64,000 nt of DNA from contig CM034129.1 in assembly GCA_019914995.1 (NCBI GenBank), positions 2,679,725 to 2,743,724 of the forward strand, read 5' to 3'. The DNA comes from Acanthochlamys bracteata. Taxonomy: Eukaryota; Streptophyta; Magnoliopsida; Pandanales; Velloziaceae. The translations under genes were made by a program, and so were the position numbers. The notes under the pieces were generated by a model, which was given only the letters and a program-made list of their open reading frames with translations, was not told the DNA's origin and ran no database searches. Every line of letters begins with the position of its first letter. The stretch's first letter is position 1. Of this stretch, positions 25,854 through 37,763 are shown one piece after another.

Positions 25854-28800
25854 CTAAGACATCATGACGTGGTCACATGCCTGGAGTGCTTCACCGGCAA
25901 AGTACCTTACATCCACATCTGGATCTTCATTAAGCTCCACAAGACACGGGCGAAAAGTCTTCTCCACAGTCTTCAAAGACATTACAAGAAGGATTATGAT
26001 GGTGAAACTGCAAGCAAAATAGTTGCTAATTATAAACTACTTACAGATTGATCAACTATAGGTACGAGGGACTGTAACACCTTGGCCACATTGAATCTGA
26101 TGTTTGGTACCCTGATAAAGACACAGGATAAGCAAGCTTACATGGTTATGAGCACACAATTGACATACAAGGCTTGTCTTTACCTGTCCTTTGAAGAATT
26201 GATGACAACAGGCAATAGTTTCTGGCATGTGATATCAGCACCCATAACTGGAGCTAGTAGAGAGATTGCATTTAAGACAGTCATGCGGTACAAATAATGA
26301 GGGTTTTCAATCTTTTCAAGGACCTGAAGAAAATGACAAGTATTAGCATTGATAAGATCATTTCACTAGGAAAGATCATCGCCCACAGCAAGATAAATAT
26401 AGAACATGATTGACCACAAAGAAGGCAACAGACTGCTCAAAATATGGAAAGTCAAATAAAGCTTCCACTCTTGCACAGATGTCATATATAATAAAATCAA
26501 TCACATACATTTGACATGGAAGATTTGCGACAACATTGAGAGAGTATCCATAGGTCATAGAAAGAAAGAAGACAGGATCCAGCACAGAAAGTAGGACGAG
26601 TCTAAAACCTGGGGAATAATGTGTTGCATAGTCCATTCTGGACCAAATTCCTCTGCAAGTCGCTTCAAGTTATTGGCAGCAGCATCTCTTATCGAAAAAA
26701 CCTGTTAATGTCAAAACACATTGTCAATTTGTTGAAAGCAACCTATAGAAATGGAATGTCCATTGACTTAACAGTTGCATCTGTTATAAAAATGAATAAG
26801 ATGAGCAATTCTAAAATCTGCTTCCAACAACAAACACAAGCTTGGCTGAAAGCATTAAACAATGCGGGACCACATGAGCCAATTCAAGAAGGATGCAAAT
26901 TCAAAAACCAACAGAATGAGAAGAGAGTAGATAAGGAGACATAATTTTTCTATCCAAAGAAAAAAAACTAGGCGAAAAGGGAAAACAAAAACTGATAGTG
27001 CAAGAAGAGATCATTGACAGACCAAACCAGTATAACTGACATCAAGACATTATGCAAAATGCTTTCAGACAGCAGACAAAAAATTTGAAAGCAAAATAGT
27101 AGAACACAAAAAAAAGCCATCTAGAGCAAAAGTAATCACTTAATATAAGGAATATAAATAACCTTATCTTCTAACCACTGCATGCAAAGGGCACCAAGTT
27201 TATCATTGAAAAATCCAACACCTAATTGACTGGCCAACAGAGGGATATACTCAATAATGGCAAGTCGAACACGCCAATGTCTATCCTCTGCAAGTTCAAC
27301 AATGGCTGGTAGAAGTGACTGCGACAACAAATCTATTCCAATCACCTGCAAGAATGCCATTTATGAACTCTTCTTATTGAAAATATCAAAATGCATCAAT
27401 AACCAAAAACAACAACCAACGGAGTTCCAGTCGAACTAATGGAAAGAGTGTGCAAGGAGAGGCTGAGTGAATATAACTTAATTTAGACATAACACTCCAA
27501 GACACATTTAACCAGACGAATAACCAGCTTCATAACTTAAGAAAACGAAAAGGATTGCCAGCAAAACACTAAAGTACATACCTGATTTACTTGATCAAGC
27601 TTACTTATGATGTTCAACCGAACATCTGGAAATTCATCTTTCAGTAAAGAAAGAAAGATAGGAAGTAGCTGCTCAATTGTAGCATCCTGTTAACAACCAT
27701 AACAATGGTAAAAAGCCATAAATAGCATATGAATATTGACAAGACCTGTGTGATAATAAGATCAAAGCTAAAGCATTGAGTAACTGCAGCTCTGCAATCT
27801 AGAAATAGTAATCATACCAAGAGACTTGCAAATTTAGCACAACTAGTGTACTCCAAGGAAGCCTCTAAATACATACAGAAATGGAAAGGTCTAGCTATCA
27901 TCAATTGGCATTCATCAAGTTAATCAGCATTAAAGAAAATAAAAAGCTTGATTAAGGCAATGCAAAAAAGAGAATGAAAAGATTTATACAAGTAAAAGAA
28001 GGGGCAGAAAAAATTAATATCTTGCTTATTGCTTAAATCAATAGATCACTTGTGTGAACAAATCATTTGCTGAAAAACATTTTTTAACTCATGCATGAAT
28101 AAGGGCATAGATTGTCATAGTTTGGATTAGGGCATAGAATATACTACAAAAAGTAAAAGAAAATTCAACATCAATCAATATTGTTTATTTCTGCTAACGA
28201 ATGATGAGAACAGGGACCACGATTAAGTTCTGCCAGTCTCGGATACCTTTCCTAAGACTGGTGCCATTCCCATGATTACTGAAGCCAAAGCTGAGCGAAC
28301 ATGCTGTGAAGAATCAGATGACAACTCCTGAAAATGGTCAATTGTCCACACATGAGCAGCAAGAAAAATGACAATGCAACAAACAAAAACAACAATGCCA
28401 ACTAACTACAATTACTGCCTATGTGAACTGCAACTACCTTTACGCATGGAAGAATATGCTGAATAGCGAGCTGTGGATTTAAGATTCGACAGAACTTAGT
28501 AACTTTCCCTGCAGCTGCAATGCGTACTTCAGCCTCATTATCACGAAGAAGTCGGACATATGCAGGCAACAGCTCCGACCTTACGTATGCAATCTTATTG
28601 TTAAAAACATACTCGGAGAAGTTTTGAATTACAGCAATGGTGTTATAAGAACACCAGTAGCAGAACAAAAAGGTGAAGTTGATAACACCAAGGGTAACAA
28701 CACAAACTAGATGAAACCATATACTCAGAAGTAGTTCACTTACTTTGTAGGCTCTGGTCCAACAGCTTCACAAAGCTCATATAATTGATTTGCAACCATA

Positions 28801-30585
28801 TAGCGGACACGCCAAGACTTATCCTGCATGACATGCTGCTAATCAAGGACTTTGTAATATACTATTATGTCCAAATTGTTTGAAACATAAGAAAGAGCTA
28901 GAATATCCAACTGGTTAGAGATTCTGAGGTAACAACAATAAAGAGATAGGATATACAACAGTTTCACAGGAGATAAATCTACCTGTGAGAAGCTAACAAT
29001 AACAGGAAGTATATGTGCAATGCAATCCTGAGGATCTAACAGCTTGCCGAGTGCTGCACAGCTCTCAACAGCCAAAAGACGAACAGAATCTTGATCTGCA
29101 ACAGATAAATGCAACTGAAAGCATTGCCAAAGAAAGGGGCAAGTCGCAGCTATACCATTAAGGACGATGAATGGCAAAAGAAGAGAATGTTACAATGTCT
29201 ATAACCAGAACTATTTCATCAATAAAATGAAGTTAACAGCTAGAATTGTCAGGAAATGTTGGCAGAATGGTGCCACTCTCCAATATAGAAAGATCATCTA
29301 GAAAGAATAAGTTTCTTGATTATTCTCAAAAGATGGAAAAAGGCTTATAAATAGATCAAGATCAGAACATATTATATCAGAAAAGTTTCAAGCATTTAAA
29401 ATTAGGACAAACACAAGATACCATTTATGTTTTAGATGATCTATTATGCTTTATATGCACCAAACTAAGCAATTAAGATTATAACCCAATATAATCTGTT
29501 ACATTGAGCATTATGTAAATAACAAATCTGGTAAAAAGCAGATATTTCAACTGTTAAAAGAACCAGAAACACTTTCACTGACTAATAGCGTAGATGTATT
29601 AAATTACTCAAAAAATACAAATACCATCTTGTGTTAGATCCTCGAACATAGACATGAGGTCTGTCTTCAGATAACTAGGTTCAACTGTTGCAGCAAACTT
29701 TCCCAGATTTGATGCAGCAGCTCTTCGAACCATTGGCATATCATCTTGACATAACTGACCATATACAGACCTTAAATCTGCCTTCAGTGCTTCCGAAGCA
29801 CTTGGATAAGCAATGTGAAATAATCCACAAGAAGAGACTCGAGCAGTAAACCACTCGCCAGCTGCCAGTCTCTGGTAGTAGAATATTAAGAAATATGTAT
29901 GAGAATCGCTAAGTTAACTATGAACAAGTTAAGAATTTTTTTACAAAGAGGGAGAGAAAAAAAAAGAGCAACTTAAGAAGATCTCAAGCAGGAAGAAGTA
30001 GAAGACATGCAAAGGCAGGAATTGCCTATAACTACAGTTAGCAATTTTTTCAATACCAAGACAACAAATGTATCAACAGAAGGTATAAACTGCTCAGAAC
30101 TGAAGTATCTCAAATTTGCAGCTGTAAAGGAATTCACAGATATCTGATATCATATTAACAACAGAAATGTAGAAGTAACATCAAAGAGTTACCTTTACAA
30201 GTGGAACAAACCAATCAACTAAGTCACTTTCCTTCATCTGTGAACCAATACGACAAAGTGATTCGACAGCCTTTTCCCTGACACATGTTTCCTCCACTGT
30301 GCATAATGTCTCTAGGGGTGGAAGCAAAACGTGAGTATGATCTATTCCCCCAACATATGGTAAAAAGACACCCAACTCTTCTGCCATTGCAAGAAGTACT
30401 TCATCATCATCGTCATTGTTTTCGCTAAGAAATGGAATCAGCTCTTTCCTGGTTCTTTCCTCACCAAGGGCTCGCGCAATTGTGGAAAGTCTTCTGATGG
30501 AGTTTAGTCGGAGCTGAATGTCTTCATTTTTCAACTCATCTATCAGAACAGCGATAGGATATAACGGTTCATCCATCGTAGCCAT
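25854..30585 (-). CDS. PP2AA: Protein phosphatase 2A 65-kDa regulatory (scaffold) subunit A
   Basis: HEAT-repeat scaffold that joins the PP2A catalytic C and variable B subunits; in plants it acts in auxin transport, root growth and stress signalling. Twelve exons: 30585-30193, 29871-29625, 29095-28983, 28823-28744, 28579-28438, 28327-28247, 27686-27582, 27345-27163, 26701-26609, 26323-26184, 26111-26045, 25970-25854. They give 586 residues, the family's usual length. The protein starts [20 protein letters not shown] and ends [15 protein letters not shown]-repeat landmarks include [12 protein letters not shown]-like, [73 protein letters not shown] and [20 protein letters not shown] second in-frame ATG lies three codons downstream (30576). 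The gene is preceded by a 5'-UTR intron. Confidence 0.97.
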
Positions 30586-31450
30586 TCTGAACTCGTACTT
30601 GCCTACAATAAAAAAATATAAATGCCATAACACAGAAGACAAATTACAATAGGCATGTGAAAAAGCTTGCAAGGATAATTGTACATAGCAGGTGATTATA
30701 GCTGCAAATCCATCTAACTATATATATAAGACAACTTCCATGAGATTTCAGGTGGTTAAACAAAATGCTATGTGAAGCTAGGAATCAAATTCCATACTTT
30801 CCTAAAAAAGCTACTGCCAGGACCTACAGGTCCGATCAAAGCAAAGAGCAAAGATATCCAACGTTCATAAAGCGCAAATCACCAACAATTTCTAACAACT
30901 CTTGCAGATTTGGTTATAAAACTTTTTCCTTCAAACGATTCCAGAAGCGGATTTAGGCTGAAACCAATTACATCAATGAGGAATTGCCGCTTTCGAGATT
31001 CACTTGCTGATAATAGCTAATAAATCGAAGAACTCAAACTTAGCTCCTAGCAAACAAGGGATCTGATCTTAAATTCCACTATCAGCGAGCTAGGATCTAT
31101 ATCTCCCGCCAAAATTTTCCACAAAATAACAAAAAGGATTAAGGTGAAGGAAACTAAAACATAAACAGTATTAAGCAGAAATTAAAAATTTCTCCAGCTC
31201 CCGATCCTCATAATCTTCCTTTACCAGTACCGAGACATATTGAATCGAATAAGAACAGAACTAACAGATCTGGAGATGTTATAGCTTTGCCGGAAATGCA
31301 TGAGCATAAAACGTTACCTTTGCTTTTCCGTAGAAACTAAGGAGAGACCAATCGAAGCCTCTTCTTCTTCTCTCGCCGGAGATTTGAAGGTTTTCGCTGT
31401 CGGAAAAAAATAATAATAATATAAAAGGAGAACGAGAGCGAATGAACGAG
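30586..31450 (-). other. 5' UTR of PP2A-A with intron
   Basis: A leader exon near 31318-31440 ends AAGCAAAG/GTAACG, and the coding exon opens with TTGTAG/GCAAG at 30602, 17 bases before the ATG. This implies an intron of about 715 bases (30603-31317) in the leader. The cap site is not determined. Leader introns often raise expression in plant housekeeping genes. Confidence 0.65.
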
Positions 31451-32142
31451 CGAGAGCTAGGACTTGTTGGGTTTAATTTCCACGCCCAACAAGAACGAGT
31501 CAATGTGTTTTTGGTTTTCTTAGCCCATAACTATATTGGGCTACTTAAAGGGCCCAGCAGTTTTATATACAATGTCTATACAAAATGCATACATGTATAC
31601 ATAGATGAATCATTTGTACACGATATCAAGCATGTGTATAGCGATAAGTATGCATACATACGCATGTGTAAATATGATTGTGGAAGGGTTTGGTTTTTTA
31701 CAGCACGAGCCAGAGAAGATGTACAGAGATTCTTTTTAGATATTTTACGAAACAGGGCCTTGAATACAGGCATATGTCAAAAACAAGTCTCGATTTGTTT
31801 GGCATTTTTAGTATATCAATCAATCAAGGCTCTAGAACAGTGTAAAGACGTACAATAGTTTACGTAGCAACTTCAGATGGTTCTGAACTTGCTTCTGTAA
31901 TTTTCAATAATACAAATTAGCACTCCGCGTAAAACATTCTAAATAGATGCAATCTCCAGCTAAGTCCTTTCCTTGCAGGCACTGCATATAATTTGCTCAA
32001 GTTGAATCTCCCGATTTTAATCAATTACAAAAGAGCAAGCACGAAACTGCTGCGCCCTTTAATTCCTAAATTCCTAACAGGAGCTGCTACATCGCACCAG
32101 AAACTGCAAACTTCCCCATGGGAAGTAAATGACTTCAAGGAA
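31451..32142. other. Intergenic between PP2A-A promoter and DnaJ-type zinc-finger gene
   Basis: Contains the PP2A-A promoter on the left and the 3' UTR of the minus-strand zinc-finger gene on the right. 31560-31680 has repeated cataca/gcatac motifs. No gene recognised. Confidence 0.55.
31522..31556. promoter_or_regulatory. Site II cluster upstream of PP2A-A
   Basis: AGCCCA at 31522-31527, TGGGCT at 31537-31542 and GGGCCCA from 31550. They lie within about 120 bases upstream of the inferred leader exon. Confidence 0.5.
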
Positions 32143-33800
32143 TCATATGTGACCTCTCCCTCCACATCTCAAACACATGATGTTTCCTGTGCCTCCACAA
32201 CCTGAGTTACAAAAAATCAACTCTTAAGCGTGAAGGAAAATAGTACACTGAGACTTTTAATAGAACAGTGTTTAAAGAAACTTGATAAAGCAATAGTGAT
32301 TGAAGAAATGCCACACAGGAAACATTAACAAGGATAGTTAGCTTCTGTCCACACAATGGTAAACAGCTTTTGTTCACTGAGATAACAGAAGTCCGTAATA
32401 GCAATAAAATCTCAAACCTGCACCAAGTTTGTACAACTTATTGTAGTATTACAGGCATGCAAACTAGAAAGAACTTTAATACTGAGAAGTTTTGGAAATG
32501 CAATAACCCTGAAAGTGACCGCAGTACCACGATCCTCTGAGATGCAAAGATTGATGAAACTGACATATTTTCAACTTATGGGAGCACAATGCAAAGAATT
32601 ACAGAGAAGCTGCTTGTAATTTAAGGATTACAGGAACAAAGAAAAAAACATCCAGCGAGGGAGATACATGTGCAGCTATTGATTTAAGATGAATGCATTG
32701 TTTCAGCAATTCGATGGCCAGTAGGTTTTTAAAGAAGGCAAGAAGATGAAGGTCATCATATAGTAAACTGAATTTTGAATAAAGACATCAATAATCAATT
32801 ACAAAATCATTTATAAATAAATTTATTTTTTAAAAAGTGAAATTTACTATCACCAGAAGAGGAGCCAAGTAAGTACCTAAACACCTCACTTTCACCAAAA
32901 TTCCCTGGCTCTCCAGTATTGCATCAACATATAAACCTGATCCTGCACAGGTGGCACACAGGAGTGCACCTTTAGCTTCACAGTCAACACAAGGAAGCTT
33001 GCTACCTATGTCTTTCTTGTGTAAAGATAATCCAACGGGCTTCTCAATAATTTCTTCTGGCACAGGCTTATCATAGCAGAATAAGGATTCCGGACTACTC
33101 TTACTCATGTTCAAGTTCCTCACAGACGTAGAGAGAATCTGAAATATCATAAAGAAAGAGTTAAACTTTCCAGTCTCAAGATGCGACTCATGAGACGCTA
33201 GTTCCCAGCTTAGATCCTATAGCGAGTAGTTCTCTGATCATTGTAAAGATACCAACTTCTAACTTAGAGGACAAAAATCAATAGATCAGGTCCAACAAAA
33301 TACAATAGTTTTCACTACATAATTCCCAAACAATCACAAGCTCGTTCCTAAAATAAACAGTTTTTCAGCCGAACGTAATTCCTACATGTATCAGCTACAC
33401 TTTCAGTAAGTATTCAACGACAAACAGAATATAGTTTGCCTATTTAATTGTTTAATGAACGAACTATCAGTGTGTGCGCAAATTAAAACTTCTGGAAATG
33501 AAAAAATTCCGTTCAAAATCTGCAAAAATCTCTAACAGGCAGCCTGACCTAATCGGTTCTCGAGTTCGAGATTATGTTGAACTTTTACCTAACAATCAAT
33601 TCTTTGTGACAATAGAAACACTCGATAAAAAAGAAAAAGAATCTTCAAACCTTGAACGAGTTGTATCGAGAAATCGATCTGTTGAGCGGATAAGTTAGTG
33701 ATTTCCATGCGAATTCGATCCCTTTGATTTGAGAGACAGGTGCTGATGGACAACACCATCGAATCCGAGAATTTGATAAAGGTGTTCTTGAGACGTCCAT
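32143..33800 (-). CDS. Small DnaJ-type zinc-finger (CXXCXXXG x4) protein, probably plastid-targeted
   Basis: Three exons: 33800-33651, 33138-32877, 32201-32143, in phase, 156 residues. The C-terminal half has four DnaJ cysteine-rich motifs (CVDCEAKG, CATCAGSG, CLGCGGTG, CLRCGGRG) and ends RGHI. There is no J domain. This is the architecture of BSD2-like zinc-finger chaperone-related proteins of plastids; the closest remembered family is the small 'chaperone protein DnaJ-related' plant group. The first exon (MDVSRTPLSNSRIRW...) is Ser/Arg-rich with few acidic residues and fits a transit peptide. It is too short alone to be called easily, but its donor TTCAAG/GTTTG and the acceptor TTTCAG/ATTCTC keep the frame. 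A start inside the second exon (the ATG of NLNMSKSS) is the alternative. Substrate unknown; BSD2 itself assists Rubisco large-subunit assembly. Confidence 0.85.
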
Positions 33801-33902
33801 TTTTAAGAACGAGAACCAAAAACAATGAAGCTTTCGTTAATTAAAAACCAACAATTATAGCATTGGGAATATCGCGCTCTCTTCTTCTCGTTCTTTCCAC
33901 AG

Positions 33903-33973
33903 TGGGCTAGCAGCGGGCCATTATTCCTTTACATAAAGCTAGCTAAAGCCCAAATGATTTCCATTCAAGCCCG
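33903..33973. promoter_or_regulatory. Site II cluster upstream of the DnaJ-type zinc-finger gene
   Basis: TGGGCT at 33903-33908, GGGCCA at 33915, AGCCCA at 33948-33953 and AGCCCG near 33969, within 175 bases upstream of the start codon. Confidence 0.45.
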
Positions 33974-35946
33974 TTGGGGGCAAGTCACCATACAACTGTT
34001 TCGGAGCACCGAGTACTGTTATCGTTAGCTAATAAATAAAAAGCTGACACTGATTCCAGCAGGCAAGAAGAAAGCGGAGAAGAGAACAAATTCCAAAATC
34101 TAAAATCAACTTTGAACTATCCTAGTGTTTTCTGACCGTTAATTCCACCGCCATCTTTTCTGCTCATCTTCTTTTTCATATTATTCCATTCCATCTTATA
34201 ACACAACTAAAAAATAATTATTAATAAAATTTGTCATGTTATTTTCTTCCATTAAACTTTTAAATAATTTTTCAAAATATTAAAAAATTAAAACTAAAAT
34301 AAAAAATAGTAAAAAGTTAACGCCAAATATGTACTAAAGAGTGATATTTATGTTCAATTCCAAATGCATATATAGGAAGAAACATATCTTCATTCTTTTG
34401 CGTTTGTGAACGTACTTAGTTAACGATCACATACTGAAACATTTTTTAACTAAACAAATAAAAAAATACATGTATTTAAGTAGAGGCATACGTGTGTAGA
34501 GCAAGTATACTGTGCTTTTTCAGTATATATATATTCTATTATCTTCACTATCTCTTTATTATCAATTTATCATTACTATCAAAAAAATGGTAATTTTTAG
34601 TTTAAATATCATGCTTAAAGAATAATATGATTAAGTTCACTTTTTATTTATATAGAAATATAAACGTAAATCAAGAAAAAAAAATTAATAAGAAAAATTA
34701 AATTAAAAGCTACAAAAAGCTAGATTGTCGCTTTCAAGAAGCGATAAAAAATTATTTATAAAAATATTTAAAAATAAAAATTATTTTTAAAAAACGTCTC
34801 GCCAAAAGCTCTTTAAATATGATGCGATTGATAAATTAGAAAAATTAATTTTTATATATTATTTATAAATTTCTTAAAATATAGAAATTATAAATATAAT
34901 TATATTTTATCTATATTTTTTTAATTTAAAAATTATATATAATTTTTTTAAAGTTGAGATGAATTTATTGAGATTGATAATTAATTCCAAAAATCAACGG
35001 CCTGGATGTTCTGCTGGAGGGGAACTCGATGGTCGTGTCTAGGACTGTCAAGGTAAACGTGTGCCACGTCGGTGACCCACTAACTCGACTCCATAAACTT
35101 CGTTGTTATTGGACCAAACTACCCTTCACTACCAAGCAAACTGCTCGTCTGCCTCTCCACATCCTGCCTGCCTTTATATATATCTCTCTCGTCTGCTGGC
35201 TAATCTATCAATGAAAAAAAAAAGTTTTGCTTTTTCATTTCTTCTTTCTTCTGCTTCTTTTCCACTCTCAAAAAGTTTTTCTTTTCGAGATCTTCATTCT
35301 TCTTAGCTTCTGCCGGAGTCGGAGATCTCTTGATTTTCAGCAACTTCTATAAAAGTTTCCTTTTTTAGCTCGTTATTGAACCCAATTTTTTTCTGCATTT
35401 TCTTCCATTTCAGTTTCTTTGTATATTTACTCAACCTGTTATTATTTATTTTTTACCTCCATTTTGATAACATCAGAAAGGTGATTTTTTTGATTGAGCT
35501 AAATGTTATTGTTCTTTTTTTCTAAGTTTTTTAATCATTGTAAAGTTTTCTTTCCTCTCTGATCGTCGACATCAACGACGTCACTGAGCTTTTCTCTGTT
35601 TTTTCTTCCTCTCCTATTCTAGAAAGTGCTCACCAACCAGTTCTACGTGGATACACCAAGTCACAACATTAAAAGATTGAAGTTTTGTTCGTTCAATACA
35701 ACCGTAGTTCTTCTATTTTAATCAAGTAATTTCAAGGGGTTGGTTCTCGAGTTTTTGAAAATTTTCTTATTAACTGTCGCTTTCATCATTAATCAACAAA
35801 CCGCTCTATTACTAATTAAACGAGTAACAAATTATCTCGGTTTCCTTCTGCCACTTCGCCGAATCTTTGTTTATTTCATTAAATCCCAACTCCAAGTTTA
35901 TCTCTTCTTCTTCTTTATTGTTATTCTTCAACAAGAAGGAAAAACA
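33974..35946. other. Intergenic and long leader of the GH17 glucanase
   Basis: 34180-34330 and 34560-34960 are AT-rich and resemble MITE interiors, without clear ends. A TATA-like TTTATATATATC lies at 35173-35184. From there a pyrimidine-rich leader of about 740 bases runs to the glucanase ATG. It contains an upstream ATG at 35211 with an open frame to 35306. A leader intron is possible but I could not fix its borders. Confidence 0.5.
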
Positions 35947-37763
35947 ATGGCATCTTCTCTGTTATGGGCAATGGTGGTTTGCTGGTGTTGGTCAGTGGTA
36001 GAAGGGCTTGGAGTGAACTGGGGGACTCAGGCAACACACCAGCTACCGCCAAAAACTGTTGTGCAGATGCTGCAGGACAACGGGATCAAGAAAGTGAAGC
36101 TTTTCGATTCCGCAGCTTCGACGATGAGCGCGCTCGCCGGTACTGATATTGAAGTCATGGTTGCAATCCCAAATGATATGCTTGCCATTGTTAGTGATCC
36201 AGACAACGCTAAGGACTGGGTCAAGGAGAACGTCACTAGATATAACTGGAAAGGAGGTGTCAATATTAAGTAAGAACTTTGATCTCCTTTTCCATTGTTT
36301 TAAATTTGATCAATCAATTTCGATATTGTACAGTTTGTTCTTCAATCAATGTTTACTTGATCGTTCCGCGATGATCATTGAATGCATTGAATGGATAAAT
36401 TTAGAATCTTGGAATGAGATTAATGGCCATAGTTGAATTATTGTAATATTTGTAAGGTCTTCAGATCTGAACAACTGTATTTGATGTTATTGTGAACAAT
36501 TGACCAATTTGGTAAACGCTACTTAAACCTTAAATATCTGTTTAGTACACAAATAACTGCAGCCAAGTTCTGTTATTATCACTCAGTTTAGATTTCTAAT
36601 GTGAATAGTTACAGTTTACTCAGACATTATAATTTGATACTGGGAACAGGTATGTAGCAGTTGGGAATGAGCCATTCCTGAAAACCTACAATGGAACATT
36701 CTTGAATGTAACTTTTCCGGCCCTCCAGAACATTCAGAATGCGCTCAATGATGCTGGGTTTGGAGACACGGTTAAGGCCACTGTTCCTCTCAATGCTGAT
36801 GTCTATGGCTCCCCTGATAACAATCCAGTCCCGTCTTTAGGACGCTTTCGGTCTGATATTAGTGATCTGATGACTCAGATGGTACACTTCCTGAACCAAA
36901 ACAATGCTCCCTTCACAGTCAATATATATCCATACCTCAGTCTATATGGCAATAGTCATTTTCCTATTGATTATGCCTTCTTTGATGGCACCACAACACC
37001 GGTCACTGATAATGGGATCACTTACACCAACGTATTTGATGCCAATTTTGATACATTGGTCTCGTCTCTCAAAGCAGCTGGCGTGGGTGATATGCCAGTT
37101 ATAGTTGGAGAAGTTGGTTGGCCTACAGATGGCGACATAAATGCAAATATGAACTATGCCGTGCGGTTCTACAATGGTCTTTTAAGACGTCTTTCTGCTA
37201 ACAACGGGACACCGCTTAGACCTAATCGGTACATTGAAACCTACCTATTCAGCTTGATTGATGAGGACGCCAAGAGCGTTGCTCCTGGAAACTTCGAGCG
37301 TCACTGGGGAATTTTCTACTATAGTGGCCAGCCTAAGTTTCCAATGGACCTCTCTGGACAGGGACAGAACGCTTTCCTCGTTGGAGCTAAGAACGTCAAA
37401 TACTTGCCAAAGCAATGGTGTGTCTTCAATCCGAATGGGGGTGGGAATCTAAGTGCGCTTGCAGAAAACATCAATTATGCCTGTACATTTTCTGACTGTA
37501 CATCACTTGGCTATGGGTCTACATGTAATAATCTGGACATGAACGGGAATGCTTCTTACGCGTTCAATATGTATTACCAAGTTCAGGGCCAGCAGGAAGG
37601 CAGCTGCTACTTCCAAGGACTTGCTACTGTTACGAGTCAGAACCAATCGCAAGGGACTTGCAATTTCATTCTCCAGCTTGATTCTTCTTCTTCTTCTTAT
37701 TATAGTCAGGGGCCTTCTCTCCTGATGCTTGCTTCTTTATTTATCGCATTCTTGTTTATATAG
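35947..37763 (+). CDS. Glucan endo-1,3-beta-glucosidase, GH17 with X8/CBM43 domain, GPI-anchored
   Basis: Hydrolyses beta-1,3-glucan (callose) at the cell surface. Two exons, 35947-36269 and 36650-37763 (phase 2 intron), 478 residues. A signal peptide [20 protein letters not shown] precedes the mature start [10 protein letters not shown]17 landmarks: VAVGNEPF with the acid/base Glu115, and [13 protein letters not shown] with the nucleophile Glu262. The X8 domain (about residues 370-460) has all six cysteines ([27 protein letters not shown]). The tail SSSSSYYSQ followed by a hydrophobic end [14 protein letters not shown] fits a GPI-addition signal. The frame stays open upstream to an ATG at 35740, but the signal peptide argues for 35947. 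The sequence is like the Arabidopsis glucanase 5/6 type. A broken copy lies 27 kb downstream. Confidence 0.93.

Noticed and set aside
31442-31858. Open frame on the plus strand upstream of PP2A-A
   Set aside because: It overlaps the PP2A-A promoter, has tandem cataca-type repeats and no recognisable domain.
32830-33150. A 106-residue single-exon protein with the DnaJ-type motifs
   Set aside because: It runs over a splice acceptor at its start and a donor at its end. The spliced model recovers the missing third and fourth cysteine motifs and a leader.
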